Below, piece by piece: positions 1-11,118 of a stretch of DNA of 64,000 bases. The DNA lies in NCBI GenBank assembly GCA_022264855.1, contig JABYQU010000004.1, positions 558,001 through 622,000 on the forward strand, read 5' to 3'. Each line of letters begins with the position of its first letter. Within the stretch, counting starts at the first letter, position 1. Under the pieces are notes generated by a model, which saw nothing but the letters and a program-made list of their open reading frames with translations, was not told the origin of the DNA and ran no database searches. This DNA is from Lenzites betulinus (taxonomy: Eukaryota > Basidiomycota > Agaricomycetes > Polyporales > Polyporaceae). The position numbers were made by a program, and so were the translations under genes.

Positions 1-946
1 GAGCCGAAAACGGCCCCACCCCCCGGTCTTGCTTGTGCGAGGAAGCACCTCGTGGGCCCGTCGTGCTCGCTTCGACCCGCTTGCCGAAGTCGGATTCACA
101 CTCTCCTCATCCCCACCCTCTCCCCCCTGTGTTGTATGCGAGCGCCGTGCGTACCCCTTCGGACACGATACGCAGACCTCCTACCACCGCCTGCTGACGA
201 CGATAATGTTTCGCGATGATGACGACGTTATTACGATGATATCCCTTCTTCCTTCCTACCTACCCTCTCCCCCTCCCCTCCCCTCCCCTTCCCTTCCCCC
301 TCTTCTCATCATCACCTCCCATCACCCTTCTCATCCCATCCGCCGCTCCCCGCTCCCCCTTCCTGCGCTTTCACGCTTTCCCACTTTGCACCGGTTCCAC
401 CAGTATCGCGTATCGAGTATTGAAAAGCCCTCCGTGGAGGAGGCCTATTGGCGCGGCCGTGTACGCTACATAGCTACGTACATGGCCGTCTCGCTGTCGA
501 TGTACATACAATGGCATATGCATGCCGTGGTACTACTGCATGTGTGTAGCTCGAAGCCGGACGTCCTGCTCGCGTGAATACTGCGACTGTCGGCAATCCG
601 TCCGTTGCGCCCCCCTGCCCGTGCAGACCAGAACGGCGGACCGAATTGTGGCAGCGATTTGCGGGTGTCTTGCGAACAACGAGCACAGCCGCGCGCGACC
701 GGGACGTTGCTTTGGGAGGTTCGACTCGCAACTGCTTCCGGCTGCAGTCCCCGCCCCTCCGCGGGGAACGGCTCACCACATGCCCACACGCATCACAGCC
801 TGCGCGCGCATCGCCGGGGCAAATACAACATCGTGCGTGGACGCCGAGGAGCACCCTGGAGCCCGCACCCGTACATCCACACACTACATCCACACACCCG
901 GACTGCACGCCGCCATCGCACCTCCCGGCGCGCGACCCGCGCAGCC
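1..946. other. no convincing gene; pyrimidine-rich tract
   Basis: I find no reading frame here that looks like protein. Between about 245 and 380 the plus strand is almost pure C/T (runs of CCCCTCCC), which produces Pro/Ser/Leu-rich nonsense ORFs. The right edge abuts the 3' end of the capping-enzyme gene, so part of this stretch is probably its 3' flank. A gene to the left of the window could also reach in. Confidence 0.4.
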
Positions 947-2858
947 TCACCTGTACATGCCCGCCACCATCTCCGGCCCGGTGACCTTGCTCCAGCGCGA
1001 GGGCGCGAGGGGCCCGTAGCGCGGCTCGACGCGCGGCACGCCCGCGAGCTGCGGTGGTTTCGGGGGGAGGGCGTGCACGACGGGGGGCGGGGGGAGCGTC
1101 TGCACGGGCTTGGGTGGGAGGGCGTGCGTCTTTGGCTGCGGGGGCGCGGAGCCTGTGGGCTGGCCCTGGCGCGCTTTCCAGTTGGCGCGGATGGTTTGGG
1201 AGCGGGCGAGGAGCTATGGGGGCGCAGGTGAGGGTGTCAGCGTGATAAGTACGACATGGCGAAGGGGCGGGGGAAGGGAGGAAGAGGGGACTTACGACGT
1301 CCTTCTCGATGCCGTCTGCGATACTCTTGATGATGTTGTCCACTACGGACTTGTGGTTTCCGTTCGGCTTATCACCGCGGAAGCGCATCATGCGCCAGTG
1401 CTCGCCCACCGAATCCCAGTGGACTTCTACGATACGGTCGTCAAGCTGCTCGTTGGACGTCTTCAGTCTGTGCGGGGTGGAAGCGCCGTGCGGTTAGCAC
1501 GAGGGGTGCGGGATGACATAGAGCGCCTTACTTCTCCCATTCGTCGTCGTCGACGTACATGACGTCGTAGAACTCGTACCGGGACTTTCCGTGGTCACCC
1601 CCGCACCAGACGTGCAGCTCGAAGATGGGCTTCGTCTGGAAGTCAGGCACATTAGGCTTTCCTGGCGAAGCGAGGAACCGCAGGACGAGCTTGAAGTCGA
1701 TCGAGTTTTCTGACGGAGGCTTCCACTTGAGTCTGTGATGACGACACGATCAGCTTGTGTATCTTGGACGTGCGACCACCGCTCGAAGGGGGGAGAGCAG
1801 CAGCTCACATGTTGGGATCGGTCCCAGGCGCGTATGGCGTGCTCACACAGGTGTAGACGAGGCCGTCATTGCCGTGCTGCAGGCGTGGAATATCGATATT
1901 GAACACGTCCTCCACGCGATACGAGGGCTTGACGTCCTTGACTTTAAAGCTGTGGAAGAAATAAGATGTCAAGGTTTAACATTTCCCCCATGCATCTTCC
2001 GGCACGCACTCAAACGGTTGCGTCGCCGCCACGTGCGGGTGGTCATTCATCATCTTCAGGAAAGGCTTTTCGATCCACATTTGCAGTCGCTAGTTAAAGC
2101 AAAGACTTCAGCCAAAGGCATCAAATTATATGTCTGGAACATACCCCGTATCGTTTTTCCAGCGTACGATCCATGACGTTTGTATCGTCGACGACTAAGC
2201 AGTCGAAAGCCAAAAATCGCAGGGTTTCCTATATCACCGCATGATTAACGGAGCGCAATCACGGCTCGCGCTTCAGTATAACGGACCACATTATTTCGAG
2301 GATCGGTGTCGATAACCAGCTCGCCGTCGACCATTGAGCTGCGTAGGGGCTTCCTTGGGTCTTCATGGTGGGGGAAGTACAAGCCGTGTACTTGACGATA
2401 TGTATTGTGACGGTCAATCTATATATTCGTTGCAGATGAGAACGCGGGATTTCCTCGCGCAATGCTGTGATAACTCACCAGGTACACAGTTTGGTCCATA
2501 GTATGCACGTCTGTGTGAATGAAGAGGAGGACGCGGATGCCGTCTGACTTCTCTGCCACCCAGAAACTGAGCCACCCATCATGTCCATGTTCAGCTTCCA
2601 ACGATAGCCTACAGTCAGACTGCTGTGCTCACTCCTTTTTCTCAAGGTTCTCCAGGTCCTTAGAGGCAAAGCTAACAGGCTGGCTCCCGGGGAATCTGAG
2701 GTCATGCATGTCTGTAAGGCTTCAGAAGCGCATATATGTTGTGGCGCATACCGTTCATGGTCAAGACGGCAGAGATATGCTACTTGTTGTTTAAGCCATT
2801 GATCATGAGGAACGCCGTGGGGAATAGGTGTCCCAGGCAGGTCGGGTATTCGAGGCAT
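947..2858 (-). CDS. CEG1: mRNA guanylyltransferase (capping enzyme alpha subunit)
   Basis: Adds the GMP cap to the 5' end of nascent mRNA in the nucleus, through a covalent Lys-GMP intermediate. The N-terminus starts MPRIPDLPGTPIP, and a later exon gives FPGSQPVSFASKDLENLEKK. The catalytic nucleotidyltransferase motif I, EKSDGIR, is at about 2545-2565, followed by DGELVID (motif III), AFDCLVVDD (IIIa) and LKWKPPSENSIDFKL (motif V, about 1690-1735). The OB-fold part includes ELHVWCGGDHGKSRYEFYD and HWRMMRFRGDKP. At least seven exons are joined by short introns. The last exon (about 1216-947) is unusually Pro-rich (repeats of ALPPKP) and ends in MYR-stop. That stop overlaps a possible GTGAGG donor, so another exon is possible. 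The motif set leaves little doubt about the family; the exon borders are inferred. Confidence 0.9.
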
Positions 2859-3389
2859 GGTGGTAGCAGAAGCAGAATGTTATCCAGACACAGGGGTTGG
2901 CTTGGGTGTATCCGAGATAATCCGTCCATCCGTGGGAACAATATCCGCGGATACAAGCATCCATGCATATCCGGTCTCACGGTGCCGACGTGACATGACA
3001 TCAGCGAGAAAAGTCATCAGGAAAGTCACGGCGGCGGCAGGGGGAGGGCTGGCCGACGAGTTGGCAAGTCAATCATTACAGCTGTTCTATAATCGATAGG
3101 TCCGTGGAAGAAATAATCGCGGACAGTGGCTTCAGGCGGCGATGGCGGAGAGGATGCGGATGTACACGCCGAGGGCGTGTAGGCCTTCGCGCTGCCCGCT
3201 ACTTACCTGCTACCCCGACTGTTGCCGCATCACGCGAAGCGTCGCCGCCACGTCTGGGCGGGAACACCTCTGTGTGTATTTCTCCACGGGGGGCCTATCA
3301 ATCTGAGAACAGCTGTAATGTGTACCTATGCTACAGTGAATGAATATTAGAGCATTATACAAGATACTAATCGTGTAGTAAGCGTATGA
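2859..3389. other. intergenic, no gene seen
   Basis: This lies between the start of the capping-enzyme gene and the 3' end of the next minus-strand gene. It should hold the capping-enzyme promoter. Short ORFs here show no family resemblance and no exon-like splice signals I trust. Confidence 0.4.
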
Positions 3390-4050
3390 TTAAGGAGCGC
3401 GAAGAGGCCGCGAGGAGGCCGCAATGATCTCGGCGGCCTTCTTGAGGTTGTACCATGGCGCGCGCGCCCACGCGCTAACGGACATCTTTGCGCGGAAGGT
3501 TTGCGAAGACATCGACTGTTGATTCCAGTTAACCTGAGTGCGACCTTCGGAGAACTCGTGCTCTGCTGGGGCTGTCGAGGCTATCATCAACAGTGGTATC
3601 TGATCCCATGCGAGGCATGTGAGGGTGCATACATACCTGGGGATGAGATGTAGGCGAGGCCCACGGCTGCCAAACCCGGCATCACGGGAAGCTGCGAATT
3701 CCAGAACTGAAGCTTGAAGTGTCGTCATGCCAGACGTGGGAGGGTGCGTAGAAAGCAAGAGGTAGTGAATATCAGCAGCGGTGACTCCGAGTGTGGATGG
3801 GCGCGTTGTATGCTGGCGCGCCTGTCATGCCGAGTAGTAAGGACCGTGTTGACCTACCGTATTCCCAGAGGAGGAACGCGAAGGGTGGAGGTGATTGAGC
3901 AATTGGGTGGTGTTTATGTACATAACTGTATGGAGAATACTGTGGGGACCGCAACTAGCGAGAGTAACGACAACTTGAAGAGCAGATGAGGGGACGCGTC
4001 GCGTTAGCGAGACGCGTCGTGCCACAGCGCGCCGCGGCGCGATCAGCCAT
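3390..4050 (-). CDS. small putative single-pass membrane protein, unknown function
   Basis: Three exon-like pieces on the minus strand fit together. One (about 3950-3870) encodes HKHHPIAQSPPPFAFLLWEY before a GTAGGT donor. The next (about 3715-3635) encodes FWNSQLPVMPGLAAVGLAYI with a hydrophobic stretch. The last encodes AEHEFSEGRTQVNWNQQSM and ends in ASSRPLRAP-stop at 3390, after an intron of about 50 bp (GTATGT to TAG). The pieces suggest a protein of around 100 residues with one membrane segment. The first exon and start codon are not resolved, so the upper coordinate is approximate. I do not recognise the family; small size and one hydrophobic segment would fit an organelle membrane accessory subunit, but that is a guess. 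Confidence 0.45.
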
Positions 4051-4395
4051 GACGTCTAATATTGTTACTCTTCCGTGACCATAGGTGACATCACAAGCCG
4101 TGGGAATTCCCCTGGTGCAAACGGATGATTTTTGGTGCCACCGGATGTGTGGGAAACGGATACTATCCGCAGATATCCATGGATGGCACTATCCAAGCCA
4201 ACCCCTGTCCAGACAGTACAAAGTCAGCGCAGTCTCAAGACGCGCCAGGAAGCGCCCATAGTCGCGACAGACGCCAGGGAGCTCGAGCACGGCACCGGCC
4301 TGCTATAGCTCCTCCACATCTCCCACCGCGCCGTTACCTACTTATACCCCTCGCTTGCTCACCGCGGCCTTAGGAAGTGCTGCTGGCGACCAACC

Positions 4396-5943
4396 ATGTC
4401 CCCCGTCGACCCTTCCCGCCCCCTCGTGCATATCGCTTCCTACAACACCAACCTACAGGCCGAGCGCGGTCTGCCACAGGACCTCGTCGACTGGCTCGCG
4501 CCCACCCTCCAAGTATCCAATTTCCTCGCGCGCGAGCGGCGCGCACCCGACATTGTTGCTGTTGGATTCCAGGAGCTCCTCCCGTTGCACCTTGGCCGTA
4601 CGTCCCCGTGAATCGTCTTACCGCTACTAGTACTCCACTCATCAGCTTCCACACGTTCAACCAGTGTCGGGGCTCTCTAAGCATGCCATAGAGAACCGGA
4701 ATGCACTCATTCTCTCGCAAATAGAGACCCACGCGCCGAATAAAGAGCGCTACACGCTCATCGCGAAAGTCGTGAACGTCGGGGTCGCGCTACTTGTTTA
4801 TGGTCGCGATGACGGCATAGGGCGTCGCGCGTGCGACGTGCAGACGCAGTGGACCGGCTGCGGCCCCCTCTACATGGGCAACAAGGGCGCGGTAGGCGTG
4901 CGCTTCCGCGTGCCCAGCCAGAGCGGCGGTGTGGGTGAGGTCTACACGTACGTCCCTCACTCCCTTCGTTCAGCGCGAAGAGTGTGCTAATATACATCGC
5001 ATCCGCGCCAGGTTCGTGTGTGCGCACCTCACCGCGCACGCGCCAAAGCTTGCCAACCGGATAGACGACTACAACCACATCGTCGGTTCGCTGCTGTTCC
5101 CGCCCCTACCCGCCTCCGAGTCGTCCGCGCCGACGACTATGTTCTCGACGTCCCACCTATTTTTCTTCGGGGACCTCAACTTCCGGTTAGCCCTACCCCC
5201 TACACACGCGTTTGCTGCGCGCGAGCAGCTACCTGCCCTCGCGCAGGCCCTGGCAACGGAGGACGGGCGCGTGGCGTTGAAGGAGTATGATCAGCTGGTG
5301 GTGGAGCGGGACGTCAAGGGCACGGTGTTCCAGGGCTTCCGCGAGGGCGAGTTCTGGCACTTCAAGTGCAGCTACAAGTACCGCCTTGGGAAGGTGGACG
5401 AATACGAGTGCGTCTGCTCGCGTGCACTCTCTTTTCGGGTCTCCATCTGACGTGTGGTGGCAGCCCGAAACGCATGCCGGCGTGGACAGACCGTGTCATG
5501 TACGCAACGCACACAGACTCGCCCGACGCACCGCAGACGTCTGGCGTGACAAACGTGCTGTATACCGCAATACCCTCATATACCACTTCCGATCACGTAC
5601 GCGCCCCCTCTCCCCTGTATCCCAATACTGACATAAGTTCCTGCAGAAACCCATTGTGTCCCTTCTGCTCCTCCCACCGCCCCCACCTAGCGCGCCCACC
5701 GTGCCTGTGCTGCGCCTCCCCGACGGCTATAACCCGGTGCCCGACCCCTGGGCGCGCACGAAGAGGTACACGGGCCGGACGTTTGACCGCCTCATTGGCT
5801 ACTGCTGGTGGCTGCTCGCGATGCTCGGTGCGGGCTCTGCGCTGTTTGGAGTAGGGAACGTGCTGTTGAGCATAGGGGTCTGGCGCTGGTGGCGCGCTGC
5901 AACCCCAAGTGGGGCGGCGGAGCAGGAGGTGTTGTTGCCCTGA
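4396..5943 (+). CDS. INP54: inositol polyphosphate 5-phosphatase with C-terminal membrane anchor (INP54-like)
   Basis: Removes the 5-phosphate from phosphoinositides, most likely PtdIns(4,5)P2. Five exons: MSPVDPSRPLVHIASYNTNL; an exon with IENRNALILSQIE and PLYMGNKGAVGVRFRV; one with VCAHLTAH and the signature FFFGDLNFRL, then FKCSYKYRLG; one with the second signature PKRMPAWTDRVMY; and a last exon from about 5646. The two signatures (GDLNFR and PAWTDR) are the metal- and phosphate-binding motifs of the family. The last exon ends in two hydrophobic stretches (LIGYCWWLLAMLGAGSALF and following). Such a tail resembles yeast Inp54, which is tail-anchored to the ER. I chose the start because it opens directly on the first beta strand, as in short family members. 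The gene is convergent with SKP1. Confidence 0.88.
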
Positions 5944-6616
5944 ACCTCGGCCTGCGCGAGTGTTTGCTATCCGTATGCGCGGGGGCAGCCGTGCATCTCC
6001 AGTGCTCTGTGAGTATGATGGACATCATGTACGTCGTCGAGGCTTCTGTTGTTGTAGGATTGGAGTACATCACCGTATAATTGTTTGGAGCCAAGAGCTA
6101 GGACAACAGCACGCGTTTGTGTGAGCACCGTCTTCTCACCAATCTTCCTTTTTGTGGACGCTCGGGCGCGCGCGATTCTATGACAATCGTACACCACGCA
6201 CCCTTTTCTTTATAGCGCTCATCTGAATCCCTTTGTGGGAACAGAGTCATGCCTCCACAAATGGAGGGTGGCGTACAGCTACGCGCAATCATGCTGAGGG
6301 TACTTACCGCGTTCCGTTACCGCATGCCGGTGCCATGGAAGACCGGTTTGAGGTCATCCGACGTAATGTCGGGACCGCAAAATCGAGTCGAGGAAGACAC
6401 GCGGCTAGATTGATATGCATACTGCGGCAGAGAATGTTCGAGGCTAATCAGGCAATCGTGGCAACCTATGGACGACACACAGCTCGGGCGTGGGTGGAGA
6501 TGCAAGTGCAAGAGGGGGTTCGTGCTTTTCTCATGCCATATCAATACAGAAGATGAAGTTAGAAAACATATACACAGCGCAACAACAACCGAGACGCCTC
6601 TGATTCACCTGCAGAC
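5944..6616. other. intergenic between convergent genes
   Basis: This is a 3'-3' interval between the phosphatase and SKP1. No exon-like ORF, RNA gene or repeat is evident to me. It should hold both transcript ends. Confidence 0.4.
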
Positions 6617-7389
6617 TCAGCGGTCCTCCGCCCATTCCTGTAACATAGAACCCCATTAGTGTGCAACGCGGCAGGGACACTGCGTGATAACTTACGTTTT
6701 CCTTCTTGATCTGGGCCTGTGCGCGGGAAACGTGTTAGTCGACGAGGTGAAATTAACATGATGGGGAGAGCACGTACCTCCTCCTCGGGCGTGAAGTCGT
6801 TCACGATGTTGAACAGCTTGCGGATCTCCTCGGGTGTCTTGCCCTTGATCATGTTCGCGACCGTCTTGCAGCCGACGTCGCTGTAGCATGAGGATGAACG
6901 ACGGGACGACGACAGGGTGTCCCTACGATACGTACAGCAGGGGCTTGATGTCGAGGTAGTTGGCCGCCAGGATAATCTCAAAGAGCATCTCCTGATCAAC
7001 GGTGATGAACTTCTGGTCCCATTCGCTAATGTCTGTCGTCCGCTTCCTCGTCTCGTCTTGGCTCTGCTCCGCGTCCGCAGCAGGCAGGGGCTCTCCCCGA
7101 TGGTGCTCGCAGTACTCGAGGACCTGGTGGCGTTGATGAGCACCAATCTCAAACTGCGTCAAGAGCCACACCGACCTTCTTCAAGACACTCGAGGATACG
7201 TTCGGGAGCGGGATGGGCTGGTCGCTCTCACCAACATCTACGGAAAGGGAACAATATGAGTCGCCGGCACGCGGCCGGGCGGTGGCGGATGCACACACCC
7301 TCGAGCATGTTCTTGATGAGGACGCTGCGCTCAGCTACCTCCTTGTCGACGACAAACTGCTCGTTATCGGAGGTGACGAGGAGAACCAT
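6617..7389 (-). CDS. SKP1: SKP1, core adaptor of SCF ubiquitin ligases
   Basis: Links F-box proteins to the cullin scaffold in SCF E3 ligases, and also serves in kinetochore assembly in yeasts. The protein starts [20 protein letters not shown], followed by [12 protein letters not shown] and the BTB/POZ-like part [12 protein letters not shown]. The acidic linker is short, then come [20 protein letters not shown] and [20 protein letters not shown]. The C-terminal F-box-binding helices are [20 protein letters not shown] and TPEEE, then NEWAEDR-stop. Length (about 160 residues) and every block match the family. At least five exons. A divergent promoter of 211 bp is shared with the bL27m gene. Confidence 0.95.
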
Positions 7390-7600
7390 GGTGTATGAGG
7401 AACGGTGGCGGGGGAGGAGGGAAAGAGGACGATGGTGGTTTGATGAAGGGACGGCGGTGCGAGATCGAGTCCAAGTATTATGCCCTGGAATACGCTGACA
7501 TAATCCCGGCGCCTACGCTACCACTGCCAGTCTGCCAGTGCTTGCGCCGAGAGTTTGTCCTCCGTCTTGTTCTTTCTACTGGGTCGGACAATAACACAAC
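7390..7600. promoter_or_regulatory. shared divergent promoter, SKP1 / mitochondrial bL27
   Basis: Only 211 bp separates the two start codons, which face away from each other. Both promoters must lie here or overlap the 5' exons. I see no clear TATA box. Confidence 0.5.
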
Positions 7601-8230
7601 ATGTCCCTACACACCCTCTGGCGGTGCGCCGACCTTCTCAGAAACCCATTCAAGCCAGCTGGTATGTGCACCATTCCCAATTGTGCTCCCCAAACCTTCT
7701 TCTGACTGAGGTCCCGCACAGGCCTGGGTGCCGTCCGTACGGCAACGAAGCGTGCTGGAGGAACCGTGAACAACCACGGAGGCTCTCCCGGAAAGCGATT
7801 GGGCGTGAAGAAGTTCTCCGGTGTGTGCCACAGCGTTATTTTGCGGGGCGTAGCCTAACCAATTCATGTTAGACGAATATGTCATTCCCGGGAACATTCT
7901 CGTTCGTCAGCGAGGCTCGGTCTTTCATCCGGGGCAGCACGTAAGTCCTTCAACCGGATATCTATACGTTGCTGGCGTCTCACTTTCTGAACTGCGACAT
8001 AGGTCAAGATGGGCCGTGACCACACCCTGTACGCCATGGTCCCTGGATACGTCCGGTTCTACAAGGTGCCGGGCTCTCGCAAGGACCGCAAATACGTCGG
8101 CGTTGTCCTTAACAAGGGCGAGAAGCTTCCCAGAGACGACAGCAATCTTGGTCGGAGTCGCTTCTTCGGAATGGTTGACCTCGCTGCATTTAAGAAAGAG
8201 GCAGCAGCAGAGACATCTCCGTCACCATAA
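7601..8230 (+). CDS. MRPL27 (bL27m): mitochondrial large ribosomal subunit protein bL27m
   Basis: Structural protein of the mitochondrial 54S ribosomal subunit, whose bacterial counterpart reaches the peptidyl transferase centre. The start MSLHTLWRCADLLRNPFKPA is an Arg/Leu-type mitochondrial presequence. The bL27 core follows: AVRTATKRAGGTVNNHGGSP, GKRLGVKKF, DEYVIPGNILVRQRGSVFHP, GQHVKMGRDHTLYAMVPGYV and RFYKVPG. A fungal C-terminal extension ends in ETSPSP-stop. There are about four exons; two introns of roughly 60 bp are clear (around 7826-7870 and 7942-8003). The gene is called MRPL2 in budding yeast. Confidence 0.93.
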
Positions 8231-8481
8231 CGCGCCTTTAGGACGCGCCCTGCCCCTACACTTCAGTGCACGAAGTCTCCATCCTCAAAGAGTAACGTAC
8301 ACCGTGGTAAATCGTATCTAATATCATAATCACACTTCGAGGAAACACGGAACTCCAGCATTTTAGCAATGGTATACACAAGAAAGCACATGCGAGAGAC
8401 GGAACACGACAGCAGCGACCTAGTATACATCCGTCCATCCAGTTCAGCTCAGTAACGCATCGTAGCCTCCCCTGGTTTCCT

Positions 8482-10389
8482 TCACCACGGCGCCGCCGGG
8501 AAATCAACTTGAACCATCTCCGGAGGGTCCAAGTCGACGTTCTCCACGACCTCCCTCAAGGCCGCCAGGTCCGTCTCTGCCATATCCTCCACGTTCTCGT
8601 AGTGTGGCAAACACAGCGATAGTCGGCGGAGGGGGTGCCCTTGCTCCTTGCGCATGCTCGCGAACTTGTACCACTGCAGGGACGACCACGTCCGGTCCTC
8701 CACGAGCGTGATCGTTTCGAGGTGGGGGCAGACGGCACGGCCCGTGACGGCGTCGGTAGCCGAGAGTGCAGAGAGAATGGCCCTGCAGAAGCCGCTGTCG
8801 GTGATGTTCTGCAGGCGGATGTTGAGCTTGCGGAGGAGCGGCATGCGCGCAAAGGCCTGCACCCAAATGTCCTTCGAGAACCCGACGTGCGGGTGGTAGT
8901 ACGCCGATTCCGCGATCGAGAACTCTTCGAGCAGCGCAAGGTCGAACGTCTTCGCGATCGAGAGCAACATCGGGCCCGAGTGTGTAGGCATGTCTCCGAT
9001 ATTTGTGACCTGCCCAATCGTGGCGACGATCAGGAAGGGGTGTGAGCTCGTGCGGCCGTCGATGATAACGCTCGAGGATGAGCTGCGGTAGTTGACAGCG
9101 AGCTTGCGAATGTCGCGTAGCGGGTGCTCTGGGCACAGGTCGTCGGGCACTCCGAAGAGGAAGCGGAAGTCGCTTCCCCGCTCCAACCAGACACTCATGG
9201 ATAATTGGCAGTTCGGAATTGTGAGCCGGCTGAGTAGTATCGAGACGACGGATGCGGCGCAGCGCGCGATGTCGAGTCGACGGAGTTTGTCCAGACGGAT
9301 GCGACGGAGGGGCTCATCTTCCCGCTCAAGGGGGTCTGTGATGACGAACCTTGACTTGATCGTGACTAGGACTTCAAGGGATGGACATGCTTCCAGCATA
9401 TCCAGAAGGCTTGCTAATTCCATAGTAATCGTGTTGCGCTTCCTTCCCCGGATATATAACTCCTGCAAGTTGCCGAACGACAGTCGACCCATCAGGGGGT
9501 AGGTATACGCTAGTTTGAGGATGCGAAGACGAGGCGTGTTGCCACCGAAGACTGTTGGCAGCGCGAAGCAGATGCCCTCGTCCCGGACGCGGAACACGTA
9601 GAAGGTCTCCAGTTGGGGCGCAGGGGCATCCAGAAGAGAGGAGATTAAGGCCGACACATTTCCACTCTCGTCGTAGACATGTAGCCAGGGTACGTAGAGG
9701 TGGCGCACGCGGCACATATGCGGAAGTACGCGGTCTATGAGCTCCTTGGAGTCGCTGGTGGTCGCGCGGGAATGGACAACGAACGATAGAGGAGCGTCGC
9801 CAGAACGCTCTAGACAAGCTACCGCGGCGTCAGGGTACCGTGTGCTAAGCTGAGTCCACAAGCCCGCGCAGCCGAGAGCTATGGTTCGCCAGCTATGGCA
9901 GACATGCGCAATGTATGACCATGAGAAGGAGCCGAATTGAGAGCTGAGGGGGTGTTCCTGGTCTTCCGCAAGTCCAAGGAAGATCAGAGCCAGTATGTCG
10001 GGGGACAGTTTGTGGATGGGGCGCAGGCTGTTGCGGTACCGTTTCAGCAGGGCGACGGAGTGGTCCAAGATATCCAGCTGCGGAAGCCAGTTCCGAACTT
10101 AGCATGTTTTAAGTATTACCAGTGCACTAGAAGACGAACTGACCTTCTCTGTGATACCCTCGAGGACGTCAGTGCTGATAGTTGGATGAAACCAGATATC
10201 TGTGTATGAGCGTTATGTCACACTACCGTACGTCCATTGCACTCACTGCGGTCCATTCCACTCTGGCAGATCCCAATGCTCAGGGTGAAGCAAGTGTTGG
10301 AGGGTTAACCTGGGTATTTCCTCATCACGCGCGCCGTTCTGCGAGGGTCCGACGACGCAAGGCACTGGAGGGGCAGCCGTAGTAGCCAT
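8482..10389 (-). CDS. F-box domain protein (basidiomycete F-box-like family)
   Basis: Likely substrate-recognition subunit of an SCF ubiquitin ligase. It starts at 10389 (MATTAAPPVPCVVG), continues through a small exon (DIWFHPTISTDVLEGITEK) and enters the main exon at LDILDHSVALLKRYRNSL. The F-box-like segment follows: IHKLSPDILALIFLGLAE, then SYIAHVCHSWRTIALGCAGL and WTQLS. The remaining 430 residues hold leucine-rich-like strands (LRILKLAY, LEVLVTIKS, LRKLNIRLQNI, LETITLVED), the usual degenerate LRR tail of this very large basidiomycete family. The substrate cannot be read from sequence. The main exon has no ATG at its own left end, which is why I join the upstream exons. Confidence 0.85.
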
Positions 10390-11118
10390 AGCCTGCCGTG
10401 AGCCTCGAGAGTGCCTCGAAGTGGGAGAGTACAACCCGTACGTCAAGGATTGACGCCGTATGGCATGCACCCTGGCCTCGGATCTCGCCCTTGTACGCGA
10501 ACGCACCCCAATATCGTACCCCCGCAAAGCTGTGTCCACATACACCAAGTGGGATGCGTTGCTCACGGGAATGCCTCATATGTGGTTTCGAGATGACTCC
10601 TTTGCCCGCTTCTGATACGTCAAGTTCCACCAGGAGACGCGGACCAGCCTACATGTGGTGATGCCTAGAACCATGACCGTTCCCAGGCTGGTATCCACGG
10701 CCCAGCACAACCTAGGGAGACAAGGAGATACTGCCCGGTGTCTGGACAAACGAGCGAGGACGGGGAGTGCAAGCAGAGGTGATGGCGGTCGAGAGCTGAG
10801 ATGCCATCGATGCCGTCTCCGTCAACGATCCGCTCGATTGTGCCCATCCTGCGCCGTACCCCCTTCATATATTCGCTGATCAAGCTCGGGTCTCCGCCGC
10901 CCACTCCGTCTCAGACATGCATCGGTGCTCGTCCAGTCACGCTCGTCGCGCTGAATAGAAGCGAACCCGCGGCGGCCGTGAGTATGGTCTCCAAGAATAG
11001 CATACACGTTCACGGTCCGCATCGCGATGAGACTTCAACTCACTCGCATACTCTTTGAGTCCCCGGTGTACCGGTCAAGCAGGCTCTCTCCCTTACCACC
11101 AGGATTGTTGTGCCCATC
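10390..11118. other. intergenic between divergent genes
   Basis: This separates the F-box and DUF3074 starts. It contains a doubtful small minus-strand gene, listed separately; otherwise I see nothing supportable. Confidence 0.35.
10576..10807 (-). CDS. possible tiny two-exon protein, doubtful
   Basis: A minus-strand ATG at 10807 opens MASQLSTAITSACTPRPRSF, rich in Ser/Thr/Arg like a mitochondrial presequence. An intron of about 65 bp (GTATCT to TAG) would join it to LVRVSWWNLTYQKRAKESSR and a stop at 10576, giving about 49 residues. I recognise no family and the codons show no clear bias, so this may be chance. Confidence 0.2.

Noticed and set aside
715..735. GGTTCGACTCG as a tRNA B-box
   Set aside because: No A-box or foldable acceptor stem at the right distance. 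I found no tRNA elsewhere in the window by the same criterion.
474..1409. 311-residue minus ORF running past the capping-enzyme end
   Set aside because: Only its first part (to about 1290) is an exon; the rest reads through an intron and into Pro/Arg-rich filler.
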